NCBI GenBank assembly: GCA_947458565.1
Contig: CANGZK010000006.1
Coordinates: 1-18,235, forward strand
Length of the DNA: 18,235 nucleotides
From: Acidimicrobiaceae bacterium
GTDB taxonomy: Bacteria > Actinomycetota > Acidimicrobiia > Acidimicrobiales > Ilumatobacteraceae
Reading direction: 5' to 3'
Numbering within the stretch: position 1 is the stretch's first letter; every line of letters starts with the position of its first letter. The translations under genes and the position numbers were made by a program. Shown here one piece after another: positions 5,943 to 14,636 of this stretch. The notes beneath the pieces were generated by a model. It had not been told where the DNA came from. It did not search any database and saw only the letters and a program-made list of their open reading frames with translations.

Positions 5943-7619
5943 ATGAGCGAATCATCGACACCACTTCATGTCAGGTGGATTGGTCGTGTGCCATATCGTG
6001 ATGCACTTGCTTTGCAATCTGGATTGTTTGAGCACGGGGTAGATCAACACCTGCTGCTACTTGAGCACTCACACGTTTTCACCTACGGACACACCGCCGA
6101 CCTGGCAAACAACCTGCGCTGTGTGCCAAGAGATGTCGGTGCGGATCTTGTAGAAGTGCAGCGGGGTGGAGACATTACGTATCACGGACCTGGTCAGTTG
6201 GTTGGTTACCCCATTTTGAGTTTGCGGGCCAAGCACGGAATCGACGGCCCTGCCGACACTCGCTCCTATATATATGACGTTGAGCAGTTGGTGATTGACA
6301 CGTTGTCCCAACTTGGAGTGCACAACGCTGGGCGCATGGGCGAGTTCCCTGGTGTTTGGATAGATCCAGACACCAAGAATGCCCGCAAGATTTGTGCAAT
6401 CGGTGTGCGGGTGGGCAGTGGCTCTACTGATCGTCGCACGATGCATGGATTTGCGCTCAATGTTTCGACTGACATGACGTTTATGCGCGAGCACATCGTG
6501 CCGTGCGGTATTGCCGACTATGCAGTGACGTCATTGTTTGAAGAGGGCATTGATGTGTCGATGAACGATGTTGTGGACATCGTTTCGCGGCTGGCTCAAT
6601 TGCGTTGGGGTTCGCAAACCAATACACGAGCAGATGTGGCATGGAAACATCGACCCGAAGACCTCTCGGCATTTTCGCGTGGGGAAGGGGCGGGCGAACA
6701 GGTGCGCTTGACCAAGCGCCTCGAACAAGCAGGTGTAACGGATGGCTTGAGTATCTCAATGCGAAAACCAGAGTGGATTCGTCCACACGTGAAACACACT
6801 GATGAAGTATTGAAAACAAAGCGCACGTTACGAGATTTGAATTTGGTGACCGTATGTGAGCAAGCAGGTTGCCCGAACCTGAGTGAGTGTTGGAATGACG
6901 GCACTGCAACATTTATGGTGCTCGGTGATAGATGTACGAGAGCGTGTGGCTTTTGTTTGATTGATACACAAAAGCCATTGCTGCCAGATGCCGATGAACC
7001 ACGGCGCGTGGCCGAAGCAGTGCAGCGAATGGGTCTTGAGTTTGCGGTGCTGACAATGGTTGCTCGAGACGATTTGGCCGATGGTGGAATGCAGCATGTG
7101 GCTGACACCATTCGAGCAATTCGAGCGTTGAATTTTGATGCGAAAGTTGAGACACTTATCTCTGATGTGAAAGGAACTGATGCTCTCGACATATTGATTG
7201 CAGAAAGACCCGATGTGTTTAATCACAACGTCGAGACAGTTGCCCGGTTGCAGCGAGCCGTAAGACCTTCGGCTGGCTATGCGCGCAGTCTTTCGGTATT
7301 GGCGCGCGGACGAGCTGCTGGTCTCACAACTAAGTCGGGAATGATTGTGGGAATGGGTGAGAAAGCACACGAAGTAGAGGAGACCTTGGTTGATCTAGCA
7401 AGTGTTGGCGTGCAAATTGTCACTATCGGCCAATACCTGCGACCAACAACCAATCATCTTCCTGTTGCGCGGTGGGTAGAGCCCCAAGAGTTTGATCATT
7501 ACAAGGCTTTTGGCGAACAACTTGGCATGCAACATGTGCAATCAAGCCCACTTACGCGATCGAGTTATCACGCAAAACAAGCACATGGACAGTCACAACA
7601 CGTTGTTCATGCCTTGTAA
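5943..7619 (+). CDS. lipBA: LipB-LipA fusion: octanoyltransferase plus lipoyl synthase
   Basis: A single uninterrupted frame of 558 residues carries both steps of de novo lipoate synthesis. Residues 1 to about 225 are LipB, which moves octanoyl from ACP to the lipoyl domain: RGGDITYHGPGQLVGYP (74-90), catalytic Lys149 in ARKICAIGVR and Cys188 in HIVPCGIADY. About 45 linker residues follow. Residues from about 273 are LipA, a radical-SAM enzyme that inserts two sulfurs: auxiliary-cluster cysteines 305, 310 and 316 (CEQAGCPNLSEC), radical-SAM cysteines 331, 335 and 338 (CTRACGFC), and the C-terminal RSSY (539-542). All key residues of both enzymes are present. An internal ATG at 6759 (Met273) could start free LipA but has no visible ribosome binding site. 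The start ATG lies 13 bases after sucB, so the enzyme is made with its E2 target. These proteins are normally separate. Confidence 0.93.
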   Translation: MSESSTPLHVRWIGRVPYRDALALQSGLFEHGVDQHLLLLEHSHVFTYGHTADLANNLRCVPRDVGADLVEVQRGGDITYHGPGQLVGYPILSLRAKHGIDGPADTRSYIYDVEQLVIDTLSQLGVHNAGRMGEFPGVWIDPDTKNARKICAIGVRVGSGSTDRRTMHGFALNVSTDMTFMREHIVPCGIADYAVTSLFEEGIDVSMNDVVDIVSRLAQLRWGSQTNTRADVAWKHRPEDLSAFSRGEGAGEQVRLTKRLEQAGVTDGLSISMRKPEWIRPHVKHTDEVLKTKRTLRDLNLVTVCEQAGCPNLSECWNDGTATFMVLGDRCTRACGFCLIDTQKPLLPDADEPRRVAEAVQRMGLEFAVLTMVARDDLADGGMQHVADTIRAIRALNFDAKVETLISDVKGTDALDILIAERPDVFNHNVETVARLQRAVRPSAGYARSLSVLARGRAAGLTTKSGMIVGMGEKAHEVEETLVDLASVGVQIVTIGQYLRPTTNHLPVARWVEPQEFDHYKAFGEQLGMQHVQSSPLTRSSYHAKQAHGQSQHVVHAL

Positions 7620-7669
7620 TTCGGGCTTATGCCTTGTTGTAGTCAGTTTGCTAATAAAGTAGAAACAAC

Positions 7670-8788
7670 ATGACGCAGACCATTGCAAGCACATCCGACT
7701 ACGTCGCGCGCATTGCGAAAGTGCGTGCTGCCATGGTGGCCAAACAAGTGGATGCAGCGTTGTTGTCCGTCGGTCATGACTTGCCGTATCTCTCTGGCTA
7801 TTTTGCAATGCCCCTTGAACGCTTGACGATGTTGGTGATTCCGCAAAGTGGCGAAGTGACGATGGTTGTGCCGCGCCTTGAAGTTGCGCGAGTTACGCCA
7901 CAGCCAGGCGTTTTTTCGATTACCGCGTGGGGAGAGACTGAAAACCCCGTGGCGATTGTTGCCAAGTTGTTGGGTGGTGCAAAGTCGATTGCTGTTGGCG
8001 ACCAAATGTGGGCCAGATTTTTAGTTGAACTGTTGCCACTTGTGCCTGGTGCAACGTTTGTGCGTGCAGTTGATGTGGTCGGCACACTGCGCATGAGCAA
8101 GGACGCAAGTGAGATCGCCGCACTGGTGGCTGCAGGTGCTGCAGCAGATCGAGTCGCAACACAATTGCACTCTGGTTTGATTCCGCTCATTGGTCGAACC
8201 GAAGCTCAAGTGTCTGCAGATATCTCTGCACGATTGTTGGCTGAGGGCCACGACGTTGTCAACTTTGCAATTGTTGCTGCTGGCGAAAATGCTGCGAGCC
8301 CACACCACCATGCGGGCTCGCGTGTTATTGCGAAGAATGAAATTGTGTTGTGCGACTTTGGTGGAACCATGAATGGCTATTGCAGCGATATCACTCGTTG
8401 TGTTTATACGGGCAAGCCAGCAGCAGATGTGGCGGCTGCGTATGAAGTGTTGTTTGCTTCTCAGGCAGCCGGAGTTGCTGCGGGCGTCGTTGGCGCAGCA
8501 TGTCAAGACGTTGATGCCGCATCGCGACGCGTTATTGAAGCAGCCGGATTTGGTGAATACTTTGTGCATCGCACTGGTCATGGAATTGGCATGGAGGCGC
8601 ACGAAGAGCCTTACATGGTGAGCGGAAACACATTGCCAATAGCTGCTGGTCATGCATTTAGTGTTGAGCCAGGCATTTACATCGCAGGCAAGTGGGGCAT
8701 GCGCCTCGAAGACATTGTTGTGGCGACAAACTCTGGACCTGTATCAATGAACAATGTCAATCACGCGCTTGTCACGGTCGAAGCCTAA
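7670..8788 (+). CDS. M24-family metallopeptidase (Xaa-Pro aminopeptidase/dipeptidase type)
   Basis: A 372-residue cytoplasmic metallopeptidase of the pita-bread fold, probably cleaving next to proline in peptides. The N-terminal creatinase-like domain spans about 10-140 and the catalytic domain 145-372. All five dinuclear metal ligands are visible: Asp229 (CDFGG), Asp240 (SDITR), His304 (GHGIGMEAHE), Glu333 (VEPGIY) and Glu347 (MRLEDIV), with HHHAGS (212-217) ahead of them. It begins 50 bases after lipBA; this gap holds a direct repeat of ATGCCTTGT but no clear promoter or terminator. Exact specificity (PepP or PepQ type) cannot be told from the sequence. Confidence 0.9.
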   Translation: MTQTIASTSDYVARIAKVRAAMVAKQVDAALLSVGHDLPYLSGYFAMPLERLTMLVIPQSGEVTMVVPRLEVARVTPQPGVFSITAWGETENPVAIVAKLLGGAKSIAVGDQMWARFLVELLPLVPGATFVRAVDVVGTLRMSKDASEIAALVAAGAAADRVATQLHSGLIPLIGRTEAQVSADISARLLAEGHDVVNFAIVAAGENAASPHHHAGSRVIAKNEIVLCDFGGTMNGYCSDITRCVYTGKPAADVAAAYEVLFASQAAGVAAGVVGAACQDVDAASRRVIEAAGFGEYFVHRTGHGIGMEAHEEPYMVSGNTLPIAAGHAFSVEPGIYIAGKWGMRLEDIVVATNSGPVSMNNVNHALVTVEA

Positions 8789-8803
8789 GTACATCGTTTC
8801 AAA

Positions 8804-9547
8804 ATGATTCATCTCGACGCCGCGACAGTTCTCTTGCAATGGGCTGTCGGTGGACTTGCGTTCTTATGGTTTACGACTCGTCGTCACGAGATCAGTCTTG
8901 GCTACTCGATGTTGTTACGTATTACGTTTGGCATATTTGCGGCGGGGGCTTGTGGTTTTGGACTGCGATATGGCGTTGAGCCGGTACGAGAAATATCAGC
9001 AGTTGCTGTTGCAATTGCTGCTTTTGCGCTCATCCGCAACAAGCGTTCGAAGTTTGATCTCATTGCGCCGTTACTGGGCGTATCTGGCATTCTCGTGGCT
9101 GGCTTTTCTGCAGTAAGTGATGGTGGTGCAGGTGATTACACAGTGTCGCTGATCAGGGTTGTAGTCGGCACTTTGTTTCTTGGAGCGGTGAGCGACACGA
9201 TGCTTCTTGGGCACTGGTATCTCGTGCAACCTGGCATGCCACGCAAACTGATCAACGAAATTGTTGATGCGGTGATCTATTTGTGGCCGCTCGAAGTAAT
9301 TGCTCTGCTCTTGCCAACGGGCATGATCAGCGTGCTCAATGGAACGATTGATGATGGCTGGAATGGTGTGCTTGGATGGTTTTGGCTTGCTTCGGCAATT
9401 GTTACTGGTGTGCTCGCACTAGTCACGCGTGCAGCGCTCAAAGAGCGGAGTTATTCTGCGGTGATGGCAGCGACGGGCTTAATGTATTTGGCCATTTTGA
9501 CAGCGTTCTGCACAGACATCGTTGCACGCGCGCTTCTTGCTGTGTAG
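8804..9547 (+). CDS. Multi-spanning membrane protein of unknown function
   Basis: A 247-residue, very hydrophobic protein with about eight likely membrane spans, near residues 6-24, 34-55, 61-77, 84-104, 116-138, 152-175, 187-207 and 217-240. I do not recognise the family. The most distinctive patch is SDTMLLGHWYLVQPGMPRKL (130-149), where a histidine and aromatic residues sit at the end of the fifth span; such a patch might bind a cofactor such as haem, which is speculation. It starts 15 bases after the M24 peptidase gene and is probably cotranscribed with it. It ends 14 bases from the convergent amidase gene, with no strong hairpin between them. Confidence 0.8.
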   Translation: MIHLDAATVLLQWAVGGLAFLWFTTRRHEISLGYSMLLRITFGIFAAGACGFGLRYGVEPVREISAVAVAIAAFALIRNKRSKFDLIAPLLGVSGILVAGFSAVSDGGAGDYTVSLIRVVVGTLFLGAVSDTMLLGHWYLVQPGMPRKLINEIVDAVIYLWPLEVIALLLPTGMISVLNGTIDDGWNGVLGWFWLASAIVTGVLALVTRAALKERSYSAVMAATGLMYLAILTAFCTDIVARALLAV

Positions 9548-9561
9548 TCGTAAAGATATTT

Positions 9562-10965
9562 TTAGAGTGGCGTGTGCGGTGCAACAAGCGCCCATGGGCG
9601 AGTGCGCTCCATGGCAAGACCAAGATCAAGCAGTAGTTGCTCGCTGAAGTGGCGGCCGTTGATCTGTAACGACACGGGTAAGCCATCAATCAATCCAGCT
9701 GGTATCGAAATCGCTGGATTGCCGTACATGTTTGCGGGAAATGTGAGCTTGCCATTGTTGCCAGCGCCAGCCTTGACTCCACCAAATGTTGAAGGCAATG
9801 GCCCCTCGGCTTCAAATGCGACATCGGGGTTGCTTGCAGTAATAACGAAGTCGACTGCACCAAAAATCTCGGCCATGCGTTGGTTGAGTATTGCGCGTTT
9901 TGATTCAATCTTGGCGCGTGCTTCTGTTCCATATTTTCCAAATGTGGCTTCAACTCCAAAACGCATTTCTGGAGTCAGAACATCGGCACATGCAGGCCAA
10001 TAGTCGGCGAGTTGAGAGTGAATCTCGACCATGCCGCTGATGGACCACGCTGCACCTATGCGTGGTAGTGAGGTGTCGACCGTAATTATCTTGATTCCTG
10101 TGGTTGCGCAAAGGTGTCGCGCATATTCGTCTAGTTGTGTCCACATGGCAGGCGACACAACTGCGCCACCCCAGTCGGATACGAGCACGGCAGTCTTGCC
10201 ACGCAATGAATCTGCATGCGTACCGAGTTGCGCTTCCCAATTTTCTACGCGTTGCAGACTGAGTGGGTCGCGCGCGTCATGACCGTTGCACACATCAAAC
10301 CATCGCGCGGTGTCACGTATGCTTCGCGCCATCACGCCAGTGTTGACTGTGAGGTTTCCGAGTTCGGTATGTGGTGCGCGCGGGATGCGACCAAAAGTCC
10401 CTTTAAGCCCTACGAGGCCAGTGAACCCAGCAGGGATTCGAATTGATCCACCACCGTCTCCGCCTGTAGCGATCGTGACAAGACCACCAGCAACTGCTGC
10501 CGCACTTCCGCCAGACGAACCACCCGGAGTACGCCCGTACATCCAAGGGTTGTGGGTTGCACCATTTAAAACTGTGCGCGTGATGTTGACGCCACCAAAT
10601 TCACTTGCTGTGCACAAACCGATGTGGTTTGCTCCACCAATTTCAGTTGCGCGCTGCACCATCACTGATGTATGTGTTGCTTTACGATCTGCAAAAACTA
10701 CGCAAGCCTCTGTGTATGGCCAGCCGTTGACTGCGTCGAGTTCTTTAACACCGAGTGGAACGCCACCGAAAGGTTTGGTGATGTCTGCAGACTTTGCTCT
10801 CTCGAGTGCGCCCTGTGGGTCAAGAAATGAAAACGCGTTCAAGTTACTGCTCTCAATCGCTGCAAGCGAGGCCTGCAACTCTTCAACAGGTGAACGATCT
10901 TTAGATCTGAAAGCTTCGACCAGCGAAACAGCGTCGCCAAGCCATGGGGAGTCTGTTGTTGCCAT
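9562..10965 (-). CDS. Amidase-signature-family hydrolase
   Basis: A 467-residue serine amidase. The Ser-cisSer-Lys triad is readable: Lys74 (LGVKELD), Ser150 within TPGGSSGGSAAAVAGG, and Ser174 in GGDGGGSIRIPAGF, with the 24-residue serine spacing seen in FAAH-type enzymes. The length fits stand-alone amidases, and no gatB or gatC lies nearby, so a GatA role is unlikely; the substrate is unknown. The ATG at 10965 is preferred over the TTG seven codons upstream, because the residues before it (IYYFEY) look non-conserved and no ribosome binding site precedes the TTG. The gene diverges from the thioesterase-like gene with about 51 bases between starts, so promoters in both directions must be compact. 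Confidence 0.9.
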   Translation of the reverse strand: MATTDSPWLGDAVSLVEAFRSKDRSPVEELQASLAAIESSNLNAFSFLDPQGALERAKSADITKPFGGVPLGVKELDAVNGWPYTEACVVFADRKATHTSVMVQRATEIGGANHIGLCTASEFGGVNITRTVLNGATHNPWMYGRTPGGSSGGSAAAVAGGLVTIATGGDGGGSIRIPAGFTGLVGLKGTFGRIPRAPHTELGNLTVNTGVMARSIRDTARWFDVCNGHDARDPLSLQRVENWEAQLGTHADSLRGKTAVLVSDWGGAVVSPAMWTQLDEYARHLCATTGIKIITVDTSLPRIGAAWSISGMVEIHSQLADYWPACADVLTPEMRFGVEATFGKYGTEARAKIESKRAILNQRMAEIFGAVDFVITASNPDVAFEAEGPLPSTFGGVKAGAGNNGKLTFPANMYGNPAISIPAGLIDGLPVSLQINGRHFSEQLLLDLGLAMERTRPWALVAPHTPL

Positions 10966-11016
10966 GTACTCAAAGTAGTAGATCAAAACACGCTTTCTAT
11001 TAGTGTGTTTTTGCTT

Positions 11017-11829
11017 ATGAATTCATCTACTTTCCTTGGCCTGAAGCCAGTGAGCAACCACACAGAAACCTCTGGATCGTGGTCGATGTTGGTACAGCCT
11101 GGTCTGTGCACCGGTGGCGGATTTTTATGGGGTGGTGCGGGCTTAGCGTCGGCCGTATCGGCGATGGAGCAACTGAGTGGTCGGCACTGCATTTGGTCGA
11201 CTGCACAATATTTGTCGTATGCACGACCTGGCGAGGTGATGCATATCGACATCACGCTTGCAGTTGTCGGTCATCAGATCACTCAGGCGCGTGCAGTGTG
11301 CCATGTTGGAGATCGCGAAATTCTTACTGTCAATGCAGCACTTGGTGAGCGCACATTTGAACATGCACATTCGTTTATACCAATGCCCGATGTTCCGAGC
11401 CCACATGAACTCGAGACCCGCAAACATCGTCATCCTGTGGACGGCACTATTCATGATCGTCTCGAAGAGCGACTGGTAATTGGTCGCGAGCTCGAGCAAC
11501 TTGACGGCAAACCAAATAATGGACGTACGGTCATGTGGGCACACATTCCCGACGTTTTGACTGATGTTGATGCAGCAACTCTTGCAGTGCTTGGAGACTT
11601 TGTGCCAATGGGCATTGGTCAGGCTCTTGGAGTTAGGGGCGGGGGCAACAGCCTTGATAACACGCTTCGCGTAGTTCGCCTCGTGCCCACCAAGTGGGTC
11701 TTGTTAGACATACAGATACAAGGTGTCGAGCGCGGGTTCGGTCATGGATCGGCAAACATGTTTGCTGAGGACGGAACTCTGCTTGCCACCGCAAGCCAAA
11801 GTTGCATAGCTCGAATGTGGAAAGAGTAA
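11017..11829 (+). CDS. Acyl-CoA thioesterase-like protein (TesB-type double hotdog)
   Basis: About 270 residues with the layout of TesB-like thioesterases: two hotdog halves, about residues 20-105 and 165-268. The first half has GGGFLWGGAGLASAVSAMEQ (33-52) and PGEVMHIDITL; the second has the DIQIQGVERGFGHGSANMFA region and ends in a strand (TLLATASQSCIAR). It probably hydrolyses acyl-CoA or a related thioester, but no catalytic residue can be assigned with certainty. GTG 11005, TTG 11011 and ATG 11017 are in frame; ATG is chosen, though no ribosome binding site precedes any of them, so a leaderless transcript is possible. The LLM oxidoreductase starts four bases after the stop, which links the two genes. 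Confidence 0.75.
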   Translation: MNSSTFLGLKPVSNHTETSGSWSMLVQPGLCTGGGFLWGGAGLASAVSAMEQLSGRHCIWSTAQYLSYARPGEVMHIDITLAVVGHQITQARAVCHVGDREILTVNAALGERTFEHAHSFIPMPDVPSPHELETRKHRHPVDGTIHDRLEERLVIGRELEQLDGKPNNGRTVMWAHIPDVLTDVDAATLAVLGDFVPMGIGQALGVRGGGNSLDNTLRVVRLVPTKWVLLDIQIQGVERGFGHGSANMFAEDGTLLATASQSCIARMWKE

Positions 11830-11833
11830 CAAC

Positions 11834-12811
11834 ATGATTCGTCGTAACGGAATGACAGTCCCACTACCAGGACACCTGCATGCGCAACGCGACAAACTTG
11901 CACAACTTGCCGATTGGGGTTACAGCGACATCTGGTCTGCAGAGACTGACGGTGCAGATGCGTTTACTCCGCTTGCATTGGCGGCGGCGTGGGAACCACG
12001 GCTTCGACTTGGTACCGCGATTGTGCCGGCCTACACACGCACTGCTCCAGTGATTGCACAAAGCGTGGCAGCAATGGCCGATGCGGCACCTGGCAGGTTT
12101 GCGATCGGCATTGGGTCATCAAGCAACGTGATTGTTGAAAAGTGGAATGGCGTGCCATTCGTTGATCCATACAAGAAGGTGCGCGATGTTGTGCGCTTCA
12201 TGCACGATGCATTTAGTGGCGAAAAAATCACCAAAGAGTACGACACGTTTTCTGTCAACGGCTTTCGGCTCAGCATCAAACCAGAGCAAAAGCCGACCAT
12301 CTTGGTGGCTGCACTTCGTGAAGGCATGCTCAAGTTGGGTGCACGTGAAGCGGACGGTGTAATTATCAACTGGTTGTCGGCACAAGACGTGAGCAAGGTC
12401 GCAGCAGTTGTGAACGGTGCAGCAAACGGAGTTAAAAAAGAAATCACCGCCCGAATCTTTGTGTGCCCAAGCGAGAACACTGAAACGGTGATGGCTGGCG
12501 CCAAGTTCGCAATTGCTGCCTATATGAACGTGCCCGTCTACGCCGACTTCCATCGGTGGATGGGTCGCGCACCGCTCTTACAAGGCATGTGGGATGCGTG
12601 GACAGCAGGCGACCGCAAAGCCGCGCTCGCTGCGATCCCAGACCAGGCCGTGGATGAACTTGTTGTGCATGGAAGTGCAGCGCATTGCCGAGACGTCATT
12701 GACGAGTATTTCAAGAATGGTGTCACTACGTCATCGCTCGCGATCTTGCCCTTAGATCCAGCACTCGATTATTGGAAGGCTGTTGAAAGCCTTTCGCCCA
12801 GCGCGTCGTAA
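11834..12811 (+). CDS. LLM-class flavin/F420-dependent oxidoreductase
   Basis: A 325-residue luciferase-like TIM barrel. The pattern WGYSDIWSAETDGADAFTPL (28-47), LGTAIVPAYTRTAPVIAQS (59-77) and GRFAIGIGSSSNVIVEKWNG (87-106) is what I know from actinobacterial F420-dependent LLM proteins, including the non-prolyl cis-peptide region and the phosphate-binding glycines. These enzymes reduce or oxidise varied substrates with F420 or FMN; the cofactor choice here is inferred from family resemblance and no F420 synthesis gene is in the window. AAAGAG at the end of the thioesterase frame serves as its ribosome binding site (start four bases after the stop). Together with the thioesterase it may act on a CoA-linked lipid or xenobiotic, which is a guess. 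Confidence 0.88.
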   Translation: MIRRNGMTVPLPGHLHAQRDKLAQLADWGYSDIWSAETDGADAFTPLALAAAWEPRLRLGTAIVPAYTRTAPVIAQSVAAMADAAPGRFAIGIGSSSNVIVEKWNGVPFVDPYKKVRDVVRFMHDAFSGEKITKEYDTFSVNGFRLSIKPEQKPTILVAALREGMLKLGAREADGVIINWLSAQDVSKVAAVVNGAANGVKKEITARIFVCPSENTETVMAGAKFAIAAYMNVPVYADFHRWMGRAPLLQGMWDAWTAGDRKAALAAIPDQAVDELVVHGSAAHCRDVIDEYFKNGVTTSSLAILPLDPALDYWKAVESLSPSAS

Positions 12812-12826
12812 GTAGTAACAAGACAT

Positions 12827-14635
12827 ATGTCAACCATCGAGACCGATGCAGAGGTTGCAACGCGTCTTGAGTTTGAACAAACCCAACGCAGCGAAGGTTG
12901 GAAGCTGTTGCGTGGAATGTTGCGGGACCAACGCCGTAATTTATTGATCGGTGCGCTTGTTGGTATCTCGTGGGCGGGCTTCAAAACCGCGGTCCCGCAG
13001 ATGACCAAAAATGCCATCAACCAAGGCATTGAAAAAGATGGACCGTTGCTCAAGTGGGTCTTGATTATTGCTGGCCTTGGAGTGTTGACGGGCGTTCTTT
13101 CGGGGATGCGCCGCTATGTTGCGTTTCGCGAAAGCCGCTGGGCCGAAACGTTGCTGCGAGAACGACTTTTTGCTCACCTCATCAGTCTTAACGTTGGTTA
13201 TCACGACAAGGCCCAAACGGGACAACTCATGAGTCGTGCTTCGAGCGACTTGATGCAGATTCAGGGATTCATCGTGATGATTCCCATCACGCTTTCAAAC
13301 GTGATTCAAATTTTTGCTGTAACTGCAATTTTGTTTTACACCGACCCCGTGCTTGCACTAGTGGCACTCTTGCCGCTGCCGTTTGTCAACATCTCTGCAC
13401 GCAGGTTTAGTTATCGCATTCACCCAGCATCTATTGCTGTACAGGCCGAGCAGGCGCAATTGGCAAGCGTTGTTGAAGAAAGCGTCTCGGGAGTGCGAGT
13501 CATTAAAGGTTTCGGTGCAGAGCAGGTGCAGTTTGACAAGCTGCGCAAAGAAGCCGACGATATTTTTGGCGAGACAATGAAAGCGGCAAAGATACGCAGC
13601 AGTTTCTTGCCAGCCATCGACGTATTGCCGGCTCTTGGTCTTGTTGGTGTGCTCGGTGTAGGTGGTCACCGTGTATTGAATGGGCAAATAACGATTGGTG
13701 ATCTCGTTGCATTCAATGTGTATCTCACATTGCTGATCTGGCCGCTTCGCAACATCGGCATGATCGTGGCACTTGGTCAACGAGCAGCAGCGGCACTCGT
13801 ACGTATTCACGAAGTGTTGAGTACCGAGTCGACAATTACTGACCCAGCCAACCCTCAGCAATTACCCATTGTTGCTACTGCCACCACAACACTTGGTGCG
13901 GTCAAGTTTGATCATGTGCAATTTGGTTACAACGCTGACCAGCCCGTGCTGCGTAATTTCTCGATCGATATTGCTGGCGGAGAGTCAATCGCCATCGTTG
14001 GTGCCACCGGTTCTGGCAAGTCGACAGTGGCACGTTTGTTGTTGCGGTTTTACGACACCAATTCTGGCCACGTATTTCTCGATGGTATTGATGTGCGCAA
14101 ACTCAAGTTGCGCGACTTGCGTCAGCAAATCGGTGTGGTGTTTGAAGACACCGTGCTGTTTAATGACACGGTTGCACACAACATTGGTTTTGCAAAGCCG
14201 AACGCAAGTCAACAAGACCTCGAGCGCGCAGCCAAACTTGCAGGCGCTCATGACTTCATAGGCGAGCTTCCACACGGATACGAAACGGTGATTGGCGAGC
14301 GAGGTTTTTCGCTCTCTGGTGGTCAGCGACAACGCATTGCGATTGCACGAGCGATAATCGCCGACCCACGTGTGCTCGTGCTCGATGACGCAACTAGCGC
14401 AGTTGACCCAAGCAAGGAAGGCGAGATCCGTGAAGCAATGCGTACGGTTATGAGTGGACGCACCACGATCGTGATCGCGCACAGGCCAGGCACCATTGCA
14501 CTTGCCGACAGAGTCGTCTTGCTCGATGGAGGCACCATTGCGGCCATCGGAACCCATGAGCAACTGGCTGCATCCAATATGCGATATCGCGAAGTATTGG
14601 CCAGCATGGATCAGCCAAAGAAAGCAGCCAACTGA
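12827..14635 (+). CDS. ABC exporter half-transporter, subunit with degenerate ATP-hydrolysis residues
   Basis: A 602-residue type IV ABC exporter subunit. The membrane domain (about 35-335) holds six predicted spans, followed by the nucleotide-binding domain (about 355-600). Motifs: Walker A GATGSGKST (392-400), signature LSGGQ (496-500, canonical), Walker B VLVLDD (516-521) and H-loop His552. Two positions depart from consensus: the catalytic glutamate after Walker B is Asp521, and the Q-loop position is Glu440 (VVFEDTVLF). This is the pattern of the non-hydrolysing subunit in heterodimeric exporters such as TM287/288. The next gene supplies the complement and starts one base after this stop. 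Substrate unknown: drugs, lipids or peptides are all possible. Confidence 0.93.
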   Translation: MSTIETDAEVATRLEFEQTQRSEGWKLLRGMLRDQRRNLLIGALVGISWAGFKTAVPQMTKNAINQGIEKDGPLLKWVLIIAGLGVLTGVLSGMRRYVAFRESRWAETLLRERLFAHLISLNVGYHDKAQTGQLMSRASSDLMQIQGFIVMIPITLSNVIQIFAVTAILFYTDPVLALVALLPLPFVNISARRFSYRIHPASIAVQAEQAQLASVVEESVSGVRVIKGFGAEQVQFDKLRKEADDIFGETMKAAKIRSSFLPAIDVLPALGLVGVLGVGGHRVLNGQITIGDLVAFNVYLTLLIWPLRNIGMIVALGQRAAAALVRIHEVLSTESTITDPANPQQLPIVATATTTLGAVKFDHVQFGYNADQPVLRNFSIDIAGGESIAIVGATGSGKSTVARLLLRFYDTNSGHVFLDGIDVRKLKLRDLRQQIGVVFEDTVLFNDTVAHNIGFAKPNASQQDLERAAKLAGAHDFIGELPHGYETVIGERGFSLSGGQRQRIAIARAIIADPRVLVLDDATSAVDPSKEGEIREAMRTVMSGRTTIVIAHRPGTIALADRVVLLDGGTIAAIGTHEQLAASNMRYREVLASMDQPKKAAN

Positions 14636-14636
14636 C

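Noticed and set aside
7609..7637. Direct repeat ATGCCTTGT at the end of lipBA (7609 and 7629)
   Set aside because: Two nine-base copies alone do not support an attachment site or mobile-element footprint; likely chance.
14496..14636. 47-residue N-terminal extension of the second ABC subunit
   Set aside because: It lies wholly inside the end of the first subunit's gene in another frame. The ATG at 14637 sits right after the upstream stop and gives a normal length.
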